Positions 25,037-36,592 of a stretch of DNA of 64,000 nt are shown one piece after another. The stretch spans positions 186,001 through 250,000 of the forward strand of contig PEDN01001355.1 in NCBI GenBank assembly GCA_003864495.1, written 5' to 3'. The position numbers were made by a program, and so were the translations under genes. Every line of letters begins with the position of its first letter. Positions within the stretch are counted from its first letter, which is position 1. The notes below the pieces were generated by a model. The model was given only the letters and a program-made list of their open reading frames with translations. It did not search any database and was not told the DNA's origin. Source of the DNA: Nemopilema nomurai (Eukaryota > Cnidaria > Scyphozoa > Rhizostomeae > Rhizostomatidae).

Positions 25037-27031
25037 TTTCCAATATGGTTGATGCTCCAACGTCTACGTTTATCTGCCAAACTTAGGCCCAATATGTAAA
25101 ATCTTCCTTGTCTGCAGATGCAGTTTAAGATCTGATCATCCCCAAATGGTATGCGACTGGAAGCTAGTGCTCTCCTTTTTTCATTATCTCAATACCTATT
25201 TATATTTATACGGAACTTCTTAGATAAGCAGGCGCCCTCCACCTTAACGAGACACTTCTCAGCGATTCTTGGAACCATGTATTCAATGCGGAAAAATCAA
25301 GGTCACGCTCCCCCTTCGTCAAATACGGCAGTCGAAACTGGAGCAGTTATTATTCTTGTCAAGCCTGTGGCAGTGGGAGAAATTTGCTAATAGGAGCTTT
25401 GTGGTAAAATCTATCCATAGCGAGACATTTTTTAGCGTATTCTGCTTAATTAGCTTATCTTGTCGATTTCAATGCCAATCATAGCGATACTCTATACTCA
25501 AATTAGCGAATAAATCGTCGAGAAGTTATCCAAGGTGACCGGAAGTCAACGCCAGCAGGGGCGGATCCAGAAATATTAGTGACCGACGCAAATAAGGAGG
25601 TATGGGGGCGGCGTTAAACGAAGCAGCCCTGAGTGAAGCCTAGTAGTGATTAACTATTTACTCAATTTAGGTAGATGTTTATATTAACTCGTTTGCCTAC
25701 TTTTCTCGCTCCTCAGTCTAGACTTTTCCATCCTCATTACACACCATTTCATCATCCTCTTTCATACCCCATCAGCAAATAATTTTTAGAATAATCATTT
25801 TGAATAAAATTCTAAAGTTCAGTCAGAGTCAGATCAGAGCTCTCTGTTAAATATTAAAATCAAAACACTCAAGAAACCTTTAAGAATTCCAGTGATCTTT
25901 CAGAAGTAATTTTAAGGTATTCCCAAGCCACCTTTTTCAGTCTCATTTCATATTTTTGGTTCAAAATACCTTGCTTTTGATGGTGCAAATGCTTTTTAAT
26001 TTGAAGAAAAGTTTCTCAAAATTGTTACAACTAGTGCTCTGAATTGTAGAAATCAATGGCCTGATATGAGTTCTATTTTGAAAACTGTGACCTTAAAACT
26101 ATTGGAATTCTAAAGAGGGCACAAAACACAAGTGCAGTTCATGTAGAATTAATGGCACCTGCTGCAAGTGAGTAACAGACTAATCAAATAAGAAAATGAC
26201 ATCTATTGTTATTGAGTTTCTTGCTATATAAATTTGAAAAAGGGCTGATTCCTTGAAAACAGTTGCTTATTCCATTGTGTAGGTTTGGCTTGCTGTCTTT
26301 TGCCATCACTTTGGAATGTGGAATAGGCCAGTGATATCAACTCTTTCAGAATCATTGTGAACAAGGTGAAAGTTAAATCACATGCCTCGATTTGAAACAA
26401 ATAGGCAACAAACTGCTTTTGCCAAGATGTTACTTTCATATGGGTTGCAATTAGAAAGGTTAAATAATTTTCAATAGCATACTAGCAATAATTTTATTGA
26501 CTAAAAGTATCCTAAAGACATGAATATGTAAAGGTATAAATGAAGGGAGCATATTCTAAATAACAGTCTGCATAGTTAATTATAATTATTTCGATTCATG
26601 AACAGAATTTTCAAGGGTATCACCTTTTCACAATGCTCATATGTTATCCTTTTAGTTTAAACTTACAAACTGGTGCAAAGTTATCAATCTTCTTGGCTAG
26701 CAATTCAAAAAGGAGAAATACATAGCTACAAAACAATTGGCAAGAATATTTAAAAATATCTGCAAAATAACCCATGTTAATTGCAAGAGACTTTTGCTAA
26801 CATCAATAAGCAGGAAGTGGCAGATTCTGGATTGATACTTTTTAACTGTTACGCCTTTTAAAGGTTCTTCTTTTCAGACATTGTTTTTTTAATTTGATAA
26901 GGTTCTAAGGTGGCAAACTACAATGAACTTTTTTATGCATGATGCTTAAACAAAGTAAAACTTTGACCAACAACAATGTGACATTTCATCTATATCTCTG
27001 CTGGTCAAAAAATGTCTGTGCTACATATATT
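25037..27031. other. Intergenic DNA with a transposon-end motif
   Basis: Between the arrestin-gene start and the ZIP7 stop I see no supported gene. It contains a CAGGGGCGGATCCAG end-like motif at 25556, and TTTATT (minus AATAAA) at 26493-26498 that could serve ZIP7. Short open frames here have no domains. Confidence 0.4.
25556..25570 (+). mobile_element. DNA-transposon end-like motif
   Basis: CAGGGGCGGATCCAG resembles terminal inverted repeats of hAT-type non-autonomous elements in many invertebrates (recalled, not searched). It is followed by G-rich sequence (ggaggtatgggggcggc). The partner end was not located nearby, so the element may be a fragment. Confidence 0.4.
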
Positions 27032-29319
27032 CTATTCTAGTAATGCAATAACAACCATTAGTAAAACACCTACAAGAAGGGCTACAACTTCCTTGAATGA
27101 CTGTTTTGGATTTGCATCTTCTAGCAATTCAGGAATCACAGAAACAGTTGCAATATAAATAAAACCACCAGCAGTGAATGGCAATATTCCAGATGATGCA
27201 GCGTTTCCAATGTTCTCTGCCAGCAAACCACAAAGAGTACCTGCAAGCGCACCTGTGGCTGTTGTCAGCTGTAGCCACATTGCCTGTAAAGTGAAAAAGT
27301 CCAATTCTTGCAGCATGTTGAAGATGAACAAAATTATTTTATCTTTATTTGATGAAAATTACAAAGATATGAACCAACTATGTAAGCAACAAATTGAGTT
27401 TTAACTCAGGTTGATATGCTAGTAAGCTAGTAAGCTAGGCTACCTGGTTGATAATTTTTAACTAGAAGCATAAAGACCAGTTTATGGAATATCAGAGACT
27501 CCTTGTGGTTGGTAAGACAAATCAACGTTACTGGTCCAGACTATAAACTTTACAAAAATCATTTCTTGATTCCAAATACCAAGAATGTAGTGAAGTGGCA
27601 AATCATTTTTTACTGTTGACTTGCAGAGTTAAACAAAAATTTGCTCTCAACTTTTCCAATTTGATGTGCATAGTACACTTTTAATACAACCAAATTAAGT
27701 TAATTTTTATCACAGTTTATCAATTATAAATTATCAGAGATGTTTACACCTACCTTCTTCTTAGAGCAACCAGACTGCACTAATATTGCAAAGTCACCAA
27801 TTTCGTGGGGAACTTCATGAAGCAAAATTGTGATTGTTGTAACCAAACCAACATTTCTACTAACAAGGTATGAAGCACCAATAGCAAGACCATCTGTAAA
27901 GTTGTGGGTGAAATCTGCAGCAAGGTTCAAGTACCCTGACACCTTTATCCCTTCCTCTTCAGCTTCTACAACTTCAGAATGCTTGTCTTCATCTAGAGTA
28001 TGATAAAAATGTACAAGCTGATACACTTTTAGATATTGACATAAAATGTAGATTAGAACAAGACTCTACACTCACTTTATACCTGAACATAATCAAATGA
28101 TGAATACTAAATTGTGACTGGAAAGTCAAGATTTTGGTCATTAATTTCCCCTAAAAAGTAGAAGCTTGTGATCCTAAGGCATTAAGCTCAAGACCACTTG
28201 CATGGTATATAAATAATTAAACCTAATTTTGAAAAATAATAAGCTCAAGACCGCTTGCATGGTATATAAATAATGAAACCTAATTTTGAAAAATAAGCTT
28301 TACCCTCTGCTGCCTTCTCCTTTGATTTACCATCGGTTTTCCTTTCTTTCAGTTCACCCTTTTCTTTCTGCCTCTCTGATTTGACAACTTTAGCTGTGCC
28401 CTTATCATCACTGGTATTTCCATGAGAATGGCCATGACTGTGAGAGTGTCCACCTTTTACATGCCTAACAAATTTTTCAACAACTAAGAAGGCAATCATA
28501 CCAGCTAATACCCACAGGCCTACTATCATATCTGCTGAATGGTCATGGGCCTGCTCTGCACTCTCCCCATCGTGTCCATGACTGTGGCTGTGGGAATGGG
28601 AATGTCCCTCTACACCATGAGAATGTGGTGAGATAGCATGTGGAATTAGATGCAGAAATGCATCTCCTAGCAAGCCACCTGATGCAAAACTTAGCAAAAT
28701 TTTTAACAGAGGTCTCTGCTCTTCAGAATTACTTTCTAGTGGGACAAAGAAAAGGATGAGAAATGGAGCGGCACTTATCAAGCAAGTTGAGATGATTGAT
28801 TCTAGCCAAATATATCGCATTGGCTCCATTTTAACATTTCCCTCAGCACTTCCTTGGCTGTGCTCTTGTCCATGTCCCTCATGGCTGTGTCCATGTCCCT
28901 CATGGCTGTGTCCATGCCCCCCATGACCATGTCCATGTCCCTCATGGCTGTGTCCATGCCCCCCATGACCATGTCCATGGCCCTCATGACTGTGCCCATG
29001 CCCCTCATGACCATGTCCATGGCCCTCATGGCTGTGTCCATGCCCCCCATGACCATGTCCATGCCCCCCATGACCATGTCCATGCCCCCATGACCATGTC
29101 CATGCCCCCATGACCATGTTCACGTCCTTCGGCCGCGTTCTCATCTTCTCCTTGCTTCTTAGCTTCCTTCAGTGACTCTTGAAGCTTCTCATTTGATTCT
29201 TTTGTGTACCAGTGTCTATGATCTTCGAGATGTTCATCCTCGTGAAAATGGTCATGGTTGTGTTCGTGGCTTAGGCCGCCAGTTCCAATTAGCAGCAACA
29301 CAACAAATAGCACCTTCAT
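27032..29319 (-). CDS. SLC39A7: Zinc transporter ZIP7 (SLC39A7), frame broken in His-rich repeat
   Basis: ZIP7 exports zinc from ER/Golgi stores to the cytosol. Three coding exons are seen: 28304-29319, 27754-27992 and 27032-27283. The protein starts with a signal peptide ([17 protein letters not shown]). A His-rich lumenal region follows, made of 7-residue units such as GHGHSHE. The membrane part carries the ZIP metal-site motifs HNFTDG and HEVPHE, then QSGCSKK joined to [15 protein letters not shown], and ends [18 protein letters not shown]...ALLE, close to the vertebrate C-terminus. As written, exon 1 is not one frame. Two repeat units have five G's (plus-strand C's at 29085-29089 and 29105-29109) where sister units have six, so the signal-peptide frame and the transporter frame differ by 2 bases. 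Restored length would suit phase 1 at the exon 1 donor. Assembly error or true allele cannot be told apart here. Confidence 0.9.
28184..28297. repeat. 57-bp tandem duplication next to a ZIP7 donor site
   Basis: Two copies with period 57 bp start at 28184 and 28241. Each reads AAGCTCAAGACC(A/G)CTTGCATGG, then tatataaataat and cctaattttgaaaaata. The second copy ends within about 7 bp of the exon 1 donor at 28303. Confidence 0.9.
28860..29115 (-). repeat. 21-bp coding minisatellite (His/Gly repeat) in ZIP7 exon 1
   Basis: Repeating units of mostly 21 bp encode [14 protein letters not shown] and similar. Because the unit is short and G-rich, it is prone to slippage; the two 20-bp units at the 5' end of the array break the frame. 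Confidence 0.9.
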
Positions 29320-32300
29320 TTTGCAGGCAACTTCTAGCTTGATTACGGATTATTCTGATGGTTCTTATCCTGACAGTCCTTGGAAAACGTGGCTTTTTAT
29401 AACCCTTATTGCATACTAGTAACGCTGGCAATATGGCACCAGTTTCTCATCCCACCATGATTTGCAACGTGTTCCGCTTATACGCTAAAACACAGACCAG
29501 CCTCGCAGGCAAGCAGTCTCGCTCGGCCTTCCACAGCCAAGAAGGTGGGAAAAGTGGTGGGAACTCGCCAATGGTTTTCTTTTCTCTATAAAATTGAAAG
29601 CATCTAGGGACAGCTGCCCTAGTGCCCTTTCTGAAAATTAGTTCTTGAGAAAATTTAATGCCGTTAAATAAATTTCGTCGAAATCTAGATACCAATAATG
29701 TATGGGTTTCGATTGTCTCTTGAAACCTATATGCAAGAATTGAAGTATATATCAGACATTGAAAGCGAAAAGTTTCTCATCCGCGAAAGCTAATGCGGCT
29801 CTATGGGCTTCAGCAAAAGCTTTCTGCAGAAAATATCAAGTGATAAACTTACAGAAAAGCCTCTTTTATGCGGTTATAGCCCCCTCACCCTCTTTTCAGT
29901 CCCCCTACCTTTCTCAACGCTCCACAGTGCCCGTCACACTTTGTTGAGAGGAGATGTTTATTACAATATGGACATGCAAACAACCATTCACAGTTTGTTT
30001 CAACAGCTAATTTTGACACTAGAAGGTGCCCTTTTGGTGGTTCCTGCTCCCCTCCGCCGCATTGAGCGTCCGTCCAACGTCTTTGCGGAAAACTTTTTTA
30101 TATCCATTGTTTCAAAGAAAACTTTTCCTGAATGAATTAATTATTGAATGTAATTTTCCATCTTAGTACTTATGAAGTAAATCTGCTATTCAATTTCGAA
30201 TGAACAATTCAATGAATTGTGTCAATGAGACTCCTGGGACCCAATGGGTCAGTTTTCAACATTTTAGTTTGGCGGCAAAAGCAGTGTTTTAGACCAAATA
30301 TTTTTCACATAATTTCGAGAGTGAATTTAAAAATTTTGCCAGGATATTTTGTATCAAACACTCGCGTGCGGGTTTTTGAGACCATGCACGTAAACCAACC
30401 TATAGAAACTAAAAAGAATGCTTTCAGGTAAATCTTCTTACTTTCTGCTTCTTATTAGTTTAATCAAATTATAGCAAATCAATTTTCTCCAAGGCTTACT
30501 ATCATAGTTGCTAGGACAATAAATGGCGAACCCTATTAATGCTATATGGAAAATAAATACTTTCATGTCATGCTTACATTGTTCATAAAAGGTAGCGTAT
30601 TATGTGTTTCTAACTTACAGCTAATACTTTGCTTTTGTTGAATACCGAAAGAGTTTTACGAGTTGAGATACAAAAGTGGCCAAATGACAACTACGATTCT
30701 AAAATCTCATGTCAGTAACTTGATCCTCCAATTTGGCAGGTGCTACCATCTTGGGCATTTCTTTCATCGCCTTTTCAAACATTAGACCTTCCTCCTCCCT
30801 GGTTCCCTTCTGATTTACTTTTTGCTCTTGGTCATTTTATCGATGGGAGTAGTAGACTTGGGCGCTGCCAATGGCTCTTCTTTCCCGACCTCCTGTGCTG
30901 TCATTACAAATGATCCTTGCATACCTTGTCCTTGGGTCACGTGAGGCAGCTCGGGCCCAAGGGAGAATCACAAGAAAATTTCCTGTGACCGCGCCTTTCT
31001 GCAAAACAAGTGAAACACTCTTTTAGGTACAATTGTTGGAAAGAGCGTTTAAGGAATTTTTACAAGAATATGGAAAAATACTTTACACGAATCAAGGAAA
31101 GTAGGAACAAAATATACATACAATTCGCTGTTCCTACACATATTGACATTTTTCTGCGATTAACTTTCAGGCGTTGATTCCGTATCAAGTAGCGGAAACA
31201 GTGGCTTTCGCATAATAAATAGATTTTCTAATTTTTTTACAGGCCCAACAGGAGTCCCTTGCTCTTTTGCACCTCTTAACCCCCCTCCCTATTTTGTCTT
31301 CTGTCACTGCATCGCCAGTGGCCACATGCCTTCATCTACTGCTGCTGATTCTCCAGAATTCAAACCCTTATCCGTGGAAATGCCATTGTCGAGCTGTTTT
31401 GCCTCCCGTTAAGCCCCAACAGCATCACAAATATTTACAACATCTTACGTCAAATATTTACAACATCAACACGTTATCAAGCTACAGCACTTCATCTACA
31501 GTACTTCATACGGGTCTGGTACGCAGGGTATACTTTTGTATGAGCTGTTAAAATAGTTCAATATACTTTTTGCTCCATTCTGTCCAGGGTAATTCACATT
31601 GGCTGTTCTTTAGTTATCATTGTGTCATCATTTCTTCCCTTGCTGAACATTAGCAAATTTGGCTTTGGGCCAATTCTATGGATGCGACACTCAGCATCTG
31701 TCCTTGAATACATATTCCTTTTTAATTAAGGTTGTGACCTCACCTGCATGTCTGAATTAATTGATGAATACTTCACCACGCCTCAAACGTTTATTTTCTA
31801 ATAAAAAACCCAGGGACACCTTTAGAAGGGGACAGTCGTCCCTCCTGACTTCATTAATAGAGTTGTTCCTTTGTTTTATAATTACTTTGTCACTATTCCT
31901 TGAGCAATGATCTTGGTCTCCGCATAAGCCAATTCACTAGATTCACCGCCAAGCAAGTGGCTAGATTTCTTTTTAATCTTCAAAACTTTAATAGAGGCAA
32001 ATTAAAAAGCGAATTCAATCTTAAGCGAAAGATGTTGACCCGTTTAAAAATGAGGACAATAATGTTGCAATAGCAGGGCCTGAATTTCTAATGGTTGATT
32101 CATGAAGAAGATAAAGTAACTTACATTTTATAGGACCTTTTGTATTTTACAAGTGTGTATGACACTTGTTTATAGCTCTCATTATTAAAGGAACTGGAAA
32201 ACATTGGAATTGAATTATCTCCCTTACATGGCATGAGGAAAATTGTATAAGCACCCCTAAAGAAAGGGGGAGGTGAGGCAGCCTCGTTTTCAGAACCTCA

Positions 32301-32423
32301 TTTCCAATGTGGCCTTCAAGAGGCCTAGGCACATATATTAGTTCTTGAAGACAAGAAATGTATAATATACTTTAAGACATAGATTTAATTGGTTAATGAC
32401 GGAAAATCTCTTCTGTCTTTAAA
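29320..32423. other. Intergenic DNA, possible gene remnant at 30.7-31.0 kb
   Basis: No intact gene is supported. It should include the 5' ends of ZIP7 (minus) and MRPS33 (plus). The stretch 30700-30965 has protein-like minus-strand reading split between two frames (see findings). The rest shows only short open frames without recognisable domains. Confidence 0.4.
30700..30965 (-). pseudogene. Possible protein-coding remnant, unrecognised
   Basis: On the minus strand one frame reads GPELPHVTQGQGMQGSFVMT onward to a stop after MTKSKK. A second, overlapping frame continues with EEEGLMFEKAMKEMPKMVAP to a stop near 30702. Both stretches look like charged, low-hydrophobicity protein, but neither has an ATG plus clean splice signals covering it. 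It may be a frameshifted pseudogene, a last exon with an error, or chance. Confidence 0.25.
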
Positions 32424-35050
32424 ATGAGTTCGTCTTACGTTAGGAGAATGGCCGTGCTTAGTGCAAAGATTTTTGGAAACATACCGAGACCTGTTTCAGA
32501 AAGGTGAGGTGTATAAACTTATTTTTGTACGATATTTGTTTAAAAATTGCTCTAGTTTTGCGGAAAAGTGTCGCAATGAAAATAGCTTGGTATTACGCAA
32601 CAATGCATGGAAAAATCCCGCTAGCAATCAAATTAATTTAATTAACGATGTAACCAGACTGCAAAGTTTGGGGATGTGCTGGGGAACGCGTTCTGGACAT
32701 CCGACAGGGGACAGTCCTAGTATGACTTTTCCTCATTTTACAATGGTGCCTTATTTTTAAACGGGGGCTTTGATTTGAAAGTAAGAGAGATTTCAAAGGT
32801 GCGAAGCCTCTACTTCCCTTAGTAGCAAGCCAGTACATGTTTGTTCAAGCGAAATCCTCACTAGGCAATGTGAATTGACTTTTTAATGGATCGATTTTCA
32901 GTGAATGAGCAATTTTTTATCTGCATTTCAAAATCGATCAGTAGTTTTAATGATTTCACATGCACAACAAGATCTTAATATAAAGTGAATACACGCTTTT
33001 TTTATAAGGAACCTACCACAAGGCCTAGTTCCAAAAGTTTCTTATTTGTAGACCCCAAGTCATCAGATTTTAGTACCAAAAGTTCTATAAAAGTTCTTTA
33101 ATTTTCACTGCACATCAATAAGACTTAACACTTAATAGAGAGAGGAGTGAGATATAATATGTGGATGCTACTCAATAAAGCACTTGACACACGAATAGCA
33201 AACAATCTATGGGAGTATTGGCTGCAAATTAATGGAACAGGCTTTTTAGCTCTTGATGCTTGCATTTATAAAATATTTTAAAATCGAAAAGTCCCTTAAG
33301 GATTTCGTTTTTAGTAGTATAAGTTTTTCATATATTTCGGCCTTCCACATGTAGGTTCCTTAGAAAATCATTCCACACACACGAAAACTACTTTGCAGTG
33401 TTGATAATGTATTGGGATTTGTTGTTAATTAAATGTATCTGCAACAAACAAGGTGTTCTTGAGAATAAGCTTAAATGCTACTTAGTATGTCAGTGTATCA
33501 AATGCCTTAGAAATATGCAAACTTATAGGAGTTCTTCTACTGTTCTTTTTTGTGAGTTGTGTTGAAAGTGTTTATAAATTTCAGTATTTATAACCATTTC
33601 CACTGCAACTTTTTCCTTCCACGTGTTTTACCTTTTTGCACTTCTTATGTTCTTTGTAGCTTCTGTGCTTCATTCCATTTTGATGTTTCTTTTGAGAATG
33701 ATTTGTTTCAAAGCCAATCAAAGCCGAAGTAAAAAGAGTTCAATAAACCTAAAATTAATAGTCCAAAACAGAATTCCATGCTCATAATTACTCAATAATT
33801 TTCTACAATTACAAAGTTTGCGGAATGGTCTGCAAATTGTTTTCATTTTTGGCTGCTGTTGAAGTGGTTCTTGTTCTTTTTTTAAGTCCTTTTTTTGTTC
33901 AGACAAAAGCTGTTGTTTATCCATTCTTAAGCGTAACTCTTCATGTTTATACCTCCATTGCTTGTACCTCAATTGTTTAGGGAAACACTTTATGTTGATA
34001 ATTTCTAGTTCTGGATTATCACTGAGATGTTCATAATTTTTATTCAAGATCAGCAAAAGTTATTGAGATGTACAAGCAGAAGCCAACAGGACAATACAGA
34101 CTAGACTATTACCCACCACTTAATAAGTTTAATGTTCTGCTTCAAAAACTGAGGCATCTTGGAATATATCATGATGAATATTTGGTAAGTAGTTTAATAT
34201 TTGTTGTCTCCTTGAGAAAATGCACTTTCTATACCATGGATTTCCTACAAAAGCAATCTAAAAGTCAATGTAATTTCCACTTAAGGTCAAAAGTCATTTA
34301 CTTAAATAAACATTAAGCACAATGCTCTTGGAAGTGAATCTGGCAAGCTCCTTTTAATTCTTGCAAATAAGATGCAATTTTAGCATCCAGATAACTTAAT
34401 GAATTATTGGAAAGTTTAATTAGCTTATGATTAAGGTTTATGATGAAAGCACTTTCATGTTAGCACTTTCCCTTAGAACATATTCAAACAAAATGCTTCT
34501 GTAAATGGCCTTTCCTTTCTCCATACCTTTTGGAGGTCTTTGCTTTCCTGAAAGTCATTAAAAAATCAAATTTTTTAGATAAGATTGATTTTATACCAAA
34601 TGATACTATTTACTGCTTATGCCAGTACCGATTAACACAAAGCACAAAAATTATACTTAAGCAAACATCAGGCTATTCACATATTGGTACGACATAGCTC
34701 ACGACAAATGAAGTAAAAATGTCATGCAAATTCATATCACTACATTTGCCACTCATATTTAGGTTTTCCTTAAATCCAAACTTCATCTAATTACCTTTGA
34801 TTGTGAATGCCTAACTTGTTGTCTTAGAAGCTATAGTAATGTGCAAATAAACATGGATTTTTATTTTTAGGATTTTAAAGAAGAAATGAGGGCAAGAAGA
34901 ATAGCCAGAGGAAAAATCCCACCCAAGAAAGGTGAAATTAAATCTTACACCCTATAAATATACTTTCCTCCTGCTTTAGAAATTTTTGTATTTTGTTGAG
35001 TAATAACAGTACAACTATCCTTTTCTCTATTTTTAGCAACTTATTTTCCT

Positions 35051-35087
<37 letters not shown>

Positions 35088-35341
35088 ATAAGAATGAAAA
35101 TAACAACAACAACTGTATACGACCTAATGTTATGTTATATACTTACTCTTAGTCTTGTCTGGATTGGCAAGGAATATTTAGCTCTGCTGTTTTAAGTGGT
35201 AATTTGCTTGCTTACTGATAAGCCAGGTAGCATATATAGAACATTATTATTATTATTATTATTATTAATATAGCCAAATTATTTATCTACTTAATTTTTT
35301 GTGATTCAGGTGAAGGGAGGAGGTCAAAGAAGAAGAAATGA
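32424..35341 (+). CDS. MRPS33: Mitochondrial small ribosomal subunit protein mS33 (MRPS33)
   Basis: A structural protein of the mitochondrial ribosome small subunit. Four exons, 32424-32503, 34049-34184, 34871-34931 and 35310-35341, join in frame (phases 2, 0, 1) to 102 residues (human 106). Exon 1 gives MSSSYVRRMAVLSAKIFGNI, exon 2 SAKVIEMY and YYPPLNKFNVLLQKLRHLG, exon 3 DFKEEMRARRIARGKIPPKKG, and exon 4 the basic end EGRRSKKKK. The order and motifs match the human protein ([46 protein letters not shown]). The first intron (about 1.5 kb) is long for so small a gene. A poly(A) signal is at 35622. Confidence 0.93.
35051..35088. repeat. (CAA)n microsatellite in MRPS33 intron 3
   Basis: About twelve uninterrupted CAA/ACA triplets lie within the last intron of MRPS33. 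Confidence 0.95.
35243..35268. repeat. (ATT)n microsatellite in MRPS33 intron 3
   Basis: About eight ATT triplets, 42 bp upstream of the last MRPS33 exon. It is T-rich on the transcribed sense strand and so may act as part of the pyrimidine context. Confidence 0.9.
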
Positions 35342-36592
35342 TTGTGACAATAGCCATGCGGTGATGAGTGTCGATCTGTCAAGTGAGCTGGAGTTTGCTA
35401 CAATTGTGGCAAGTATCAGAAATCAAGATTTTCAAAGAGAGATGATAAGACAATGCAAAAAATATTGTTTTTTGTTGTCCTGACTACAAAGTCAATAGCA
35501 AACTAACATACGTTTTGGTGGTTTCTTTTTTAATATTCCCATCACTGTCTTGTAGATTAGGCTCTACTCTTGATTTTCTAATGAAACATCTTTGCTTTTT
35601 GACACATAGAATTTATCAGGAAATAAAGCACAAACCACTCTCCCTTTCCAACTTCAACCATAGTGGTTAATAAAATTACAATCAAATCTTTCTAAAAGCC
35701 TTGATACTCCAGGCTATTTGCATTTATATATACTGCGTGATAAGTATTACTATGTCAGGTAATGGCTGCATGCTCGCCTTTTTGCTAAATGATGTAGCCG
35801 GCTTTTCTTGTACTGTCAGAGTATTATTACACCAATATCTCATATCTGTCATGATTCAGGGTGTAGGTAATAATTGCTCTTCGTTATTGTGATGTTTGTA
35901 CAAATTAGATGACAATCAAGCAATTTTATGCGTTTAATCCTATTCTTTTCTCACATCAGCTCGTGCATTTTTCCGTGCTGTTATTTGTGATCCAAATGCC
36001 CAACGTTTGCCAATAGCTAACCACATTTTTCATTCACATGCTACCTATAACCACTTTTGTCCTAATAGCCACCAATTAACACATCAGTTACAAGCAACGC
36101 TCGACTGGCCGCATAACGCCAGCAATTGGCCGCTCCAAGCTTTGCTCTTCTGTTAACTGGGCGCTACCTAAGAAGCTAATAACATGAGTACTTGAATAAT
36201 CGGACAGTAATATGGCTATAGATGGTATATCTTTCTTAATAACACTAAGGTATACAGCGAAGACTTGCAGCATATATACGGCTATATACAGCTTTCGTTA
36301 ATGGATCGAAACTTGAAAACTAACGATGATTCATTTGGTTCATACTTGTAGAGCGCCTATCAATAAGGATGACTATTTCTTCTGGCTTTGGAACGAGTTC
36401 TGTAAAAGGAAGCAGGGCGCAGCAACTTTTGTGCACCCTATCCCTAACTCTTGTATCCCGCCAAACTTTGATGGTGTCAATGTTAATGTTTCCACGAAAA
36501 CAAATGTAGTGTTGTACATTACTCATTGAAATTGCCCTCTTCATCGGGTCAGCAAGGCTCTCTATTCAGATTCTACCCACCTCTTACCAGGT
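35342..36592. other. Intergenic DNA between MRPS33 and GPCR
   Basis: Contains the MRPS33 3'UTR with its AATAAA and the probable 3' flank of the GPCR gene. The two genes converge here. No other gene is seen. Confidence 0.45.
35622..35627 (+). terminator. Poly(A) signal, MRPS33
   Basis: AATAAA about 280 bp downstream of the MRPS33 stop codon, the first canonical signal on that strand. Confidence 0.5.

Noticed and set aside
25037..25060. Eight extra N-terminal codons for the arrestin protein
   Set aside because: The extension begins with TTG, not ATG; MNDIIIRTNNG at 25036 fits the family start.
28854..29093. Plus-strand Met-rich frame
   Set aside because: Pure shadow of the ZIP7 His/Gly minisatellite.
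33718..34056. Minus-strand charged, Gln/Lys-rich open frame
   Set aside because: No ATG near its start, no recognised domain, lies in the MRPS33 intron; coiled-coil look is likely a product of AT/CAA-rich sequence.
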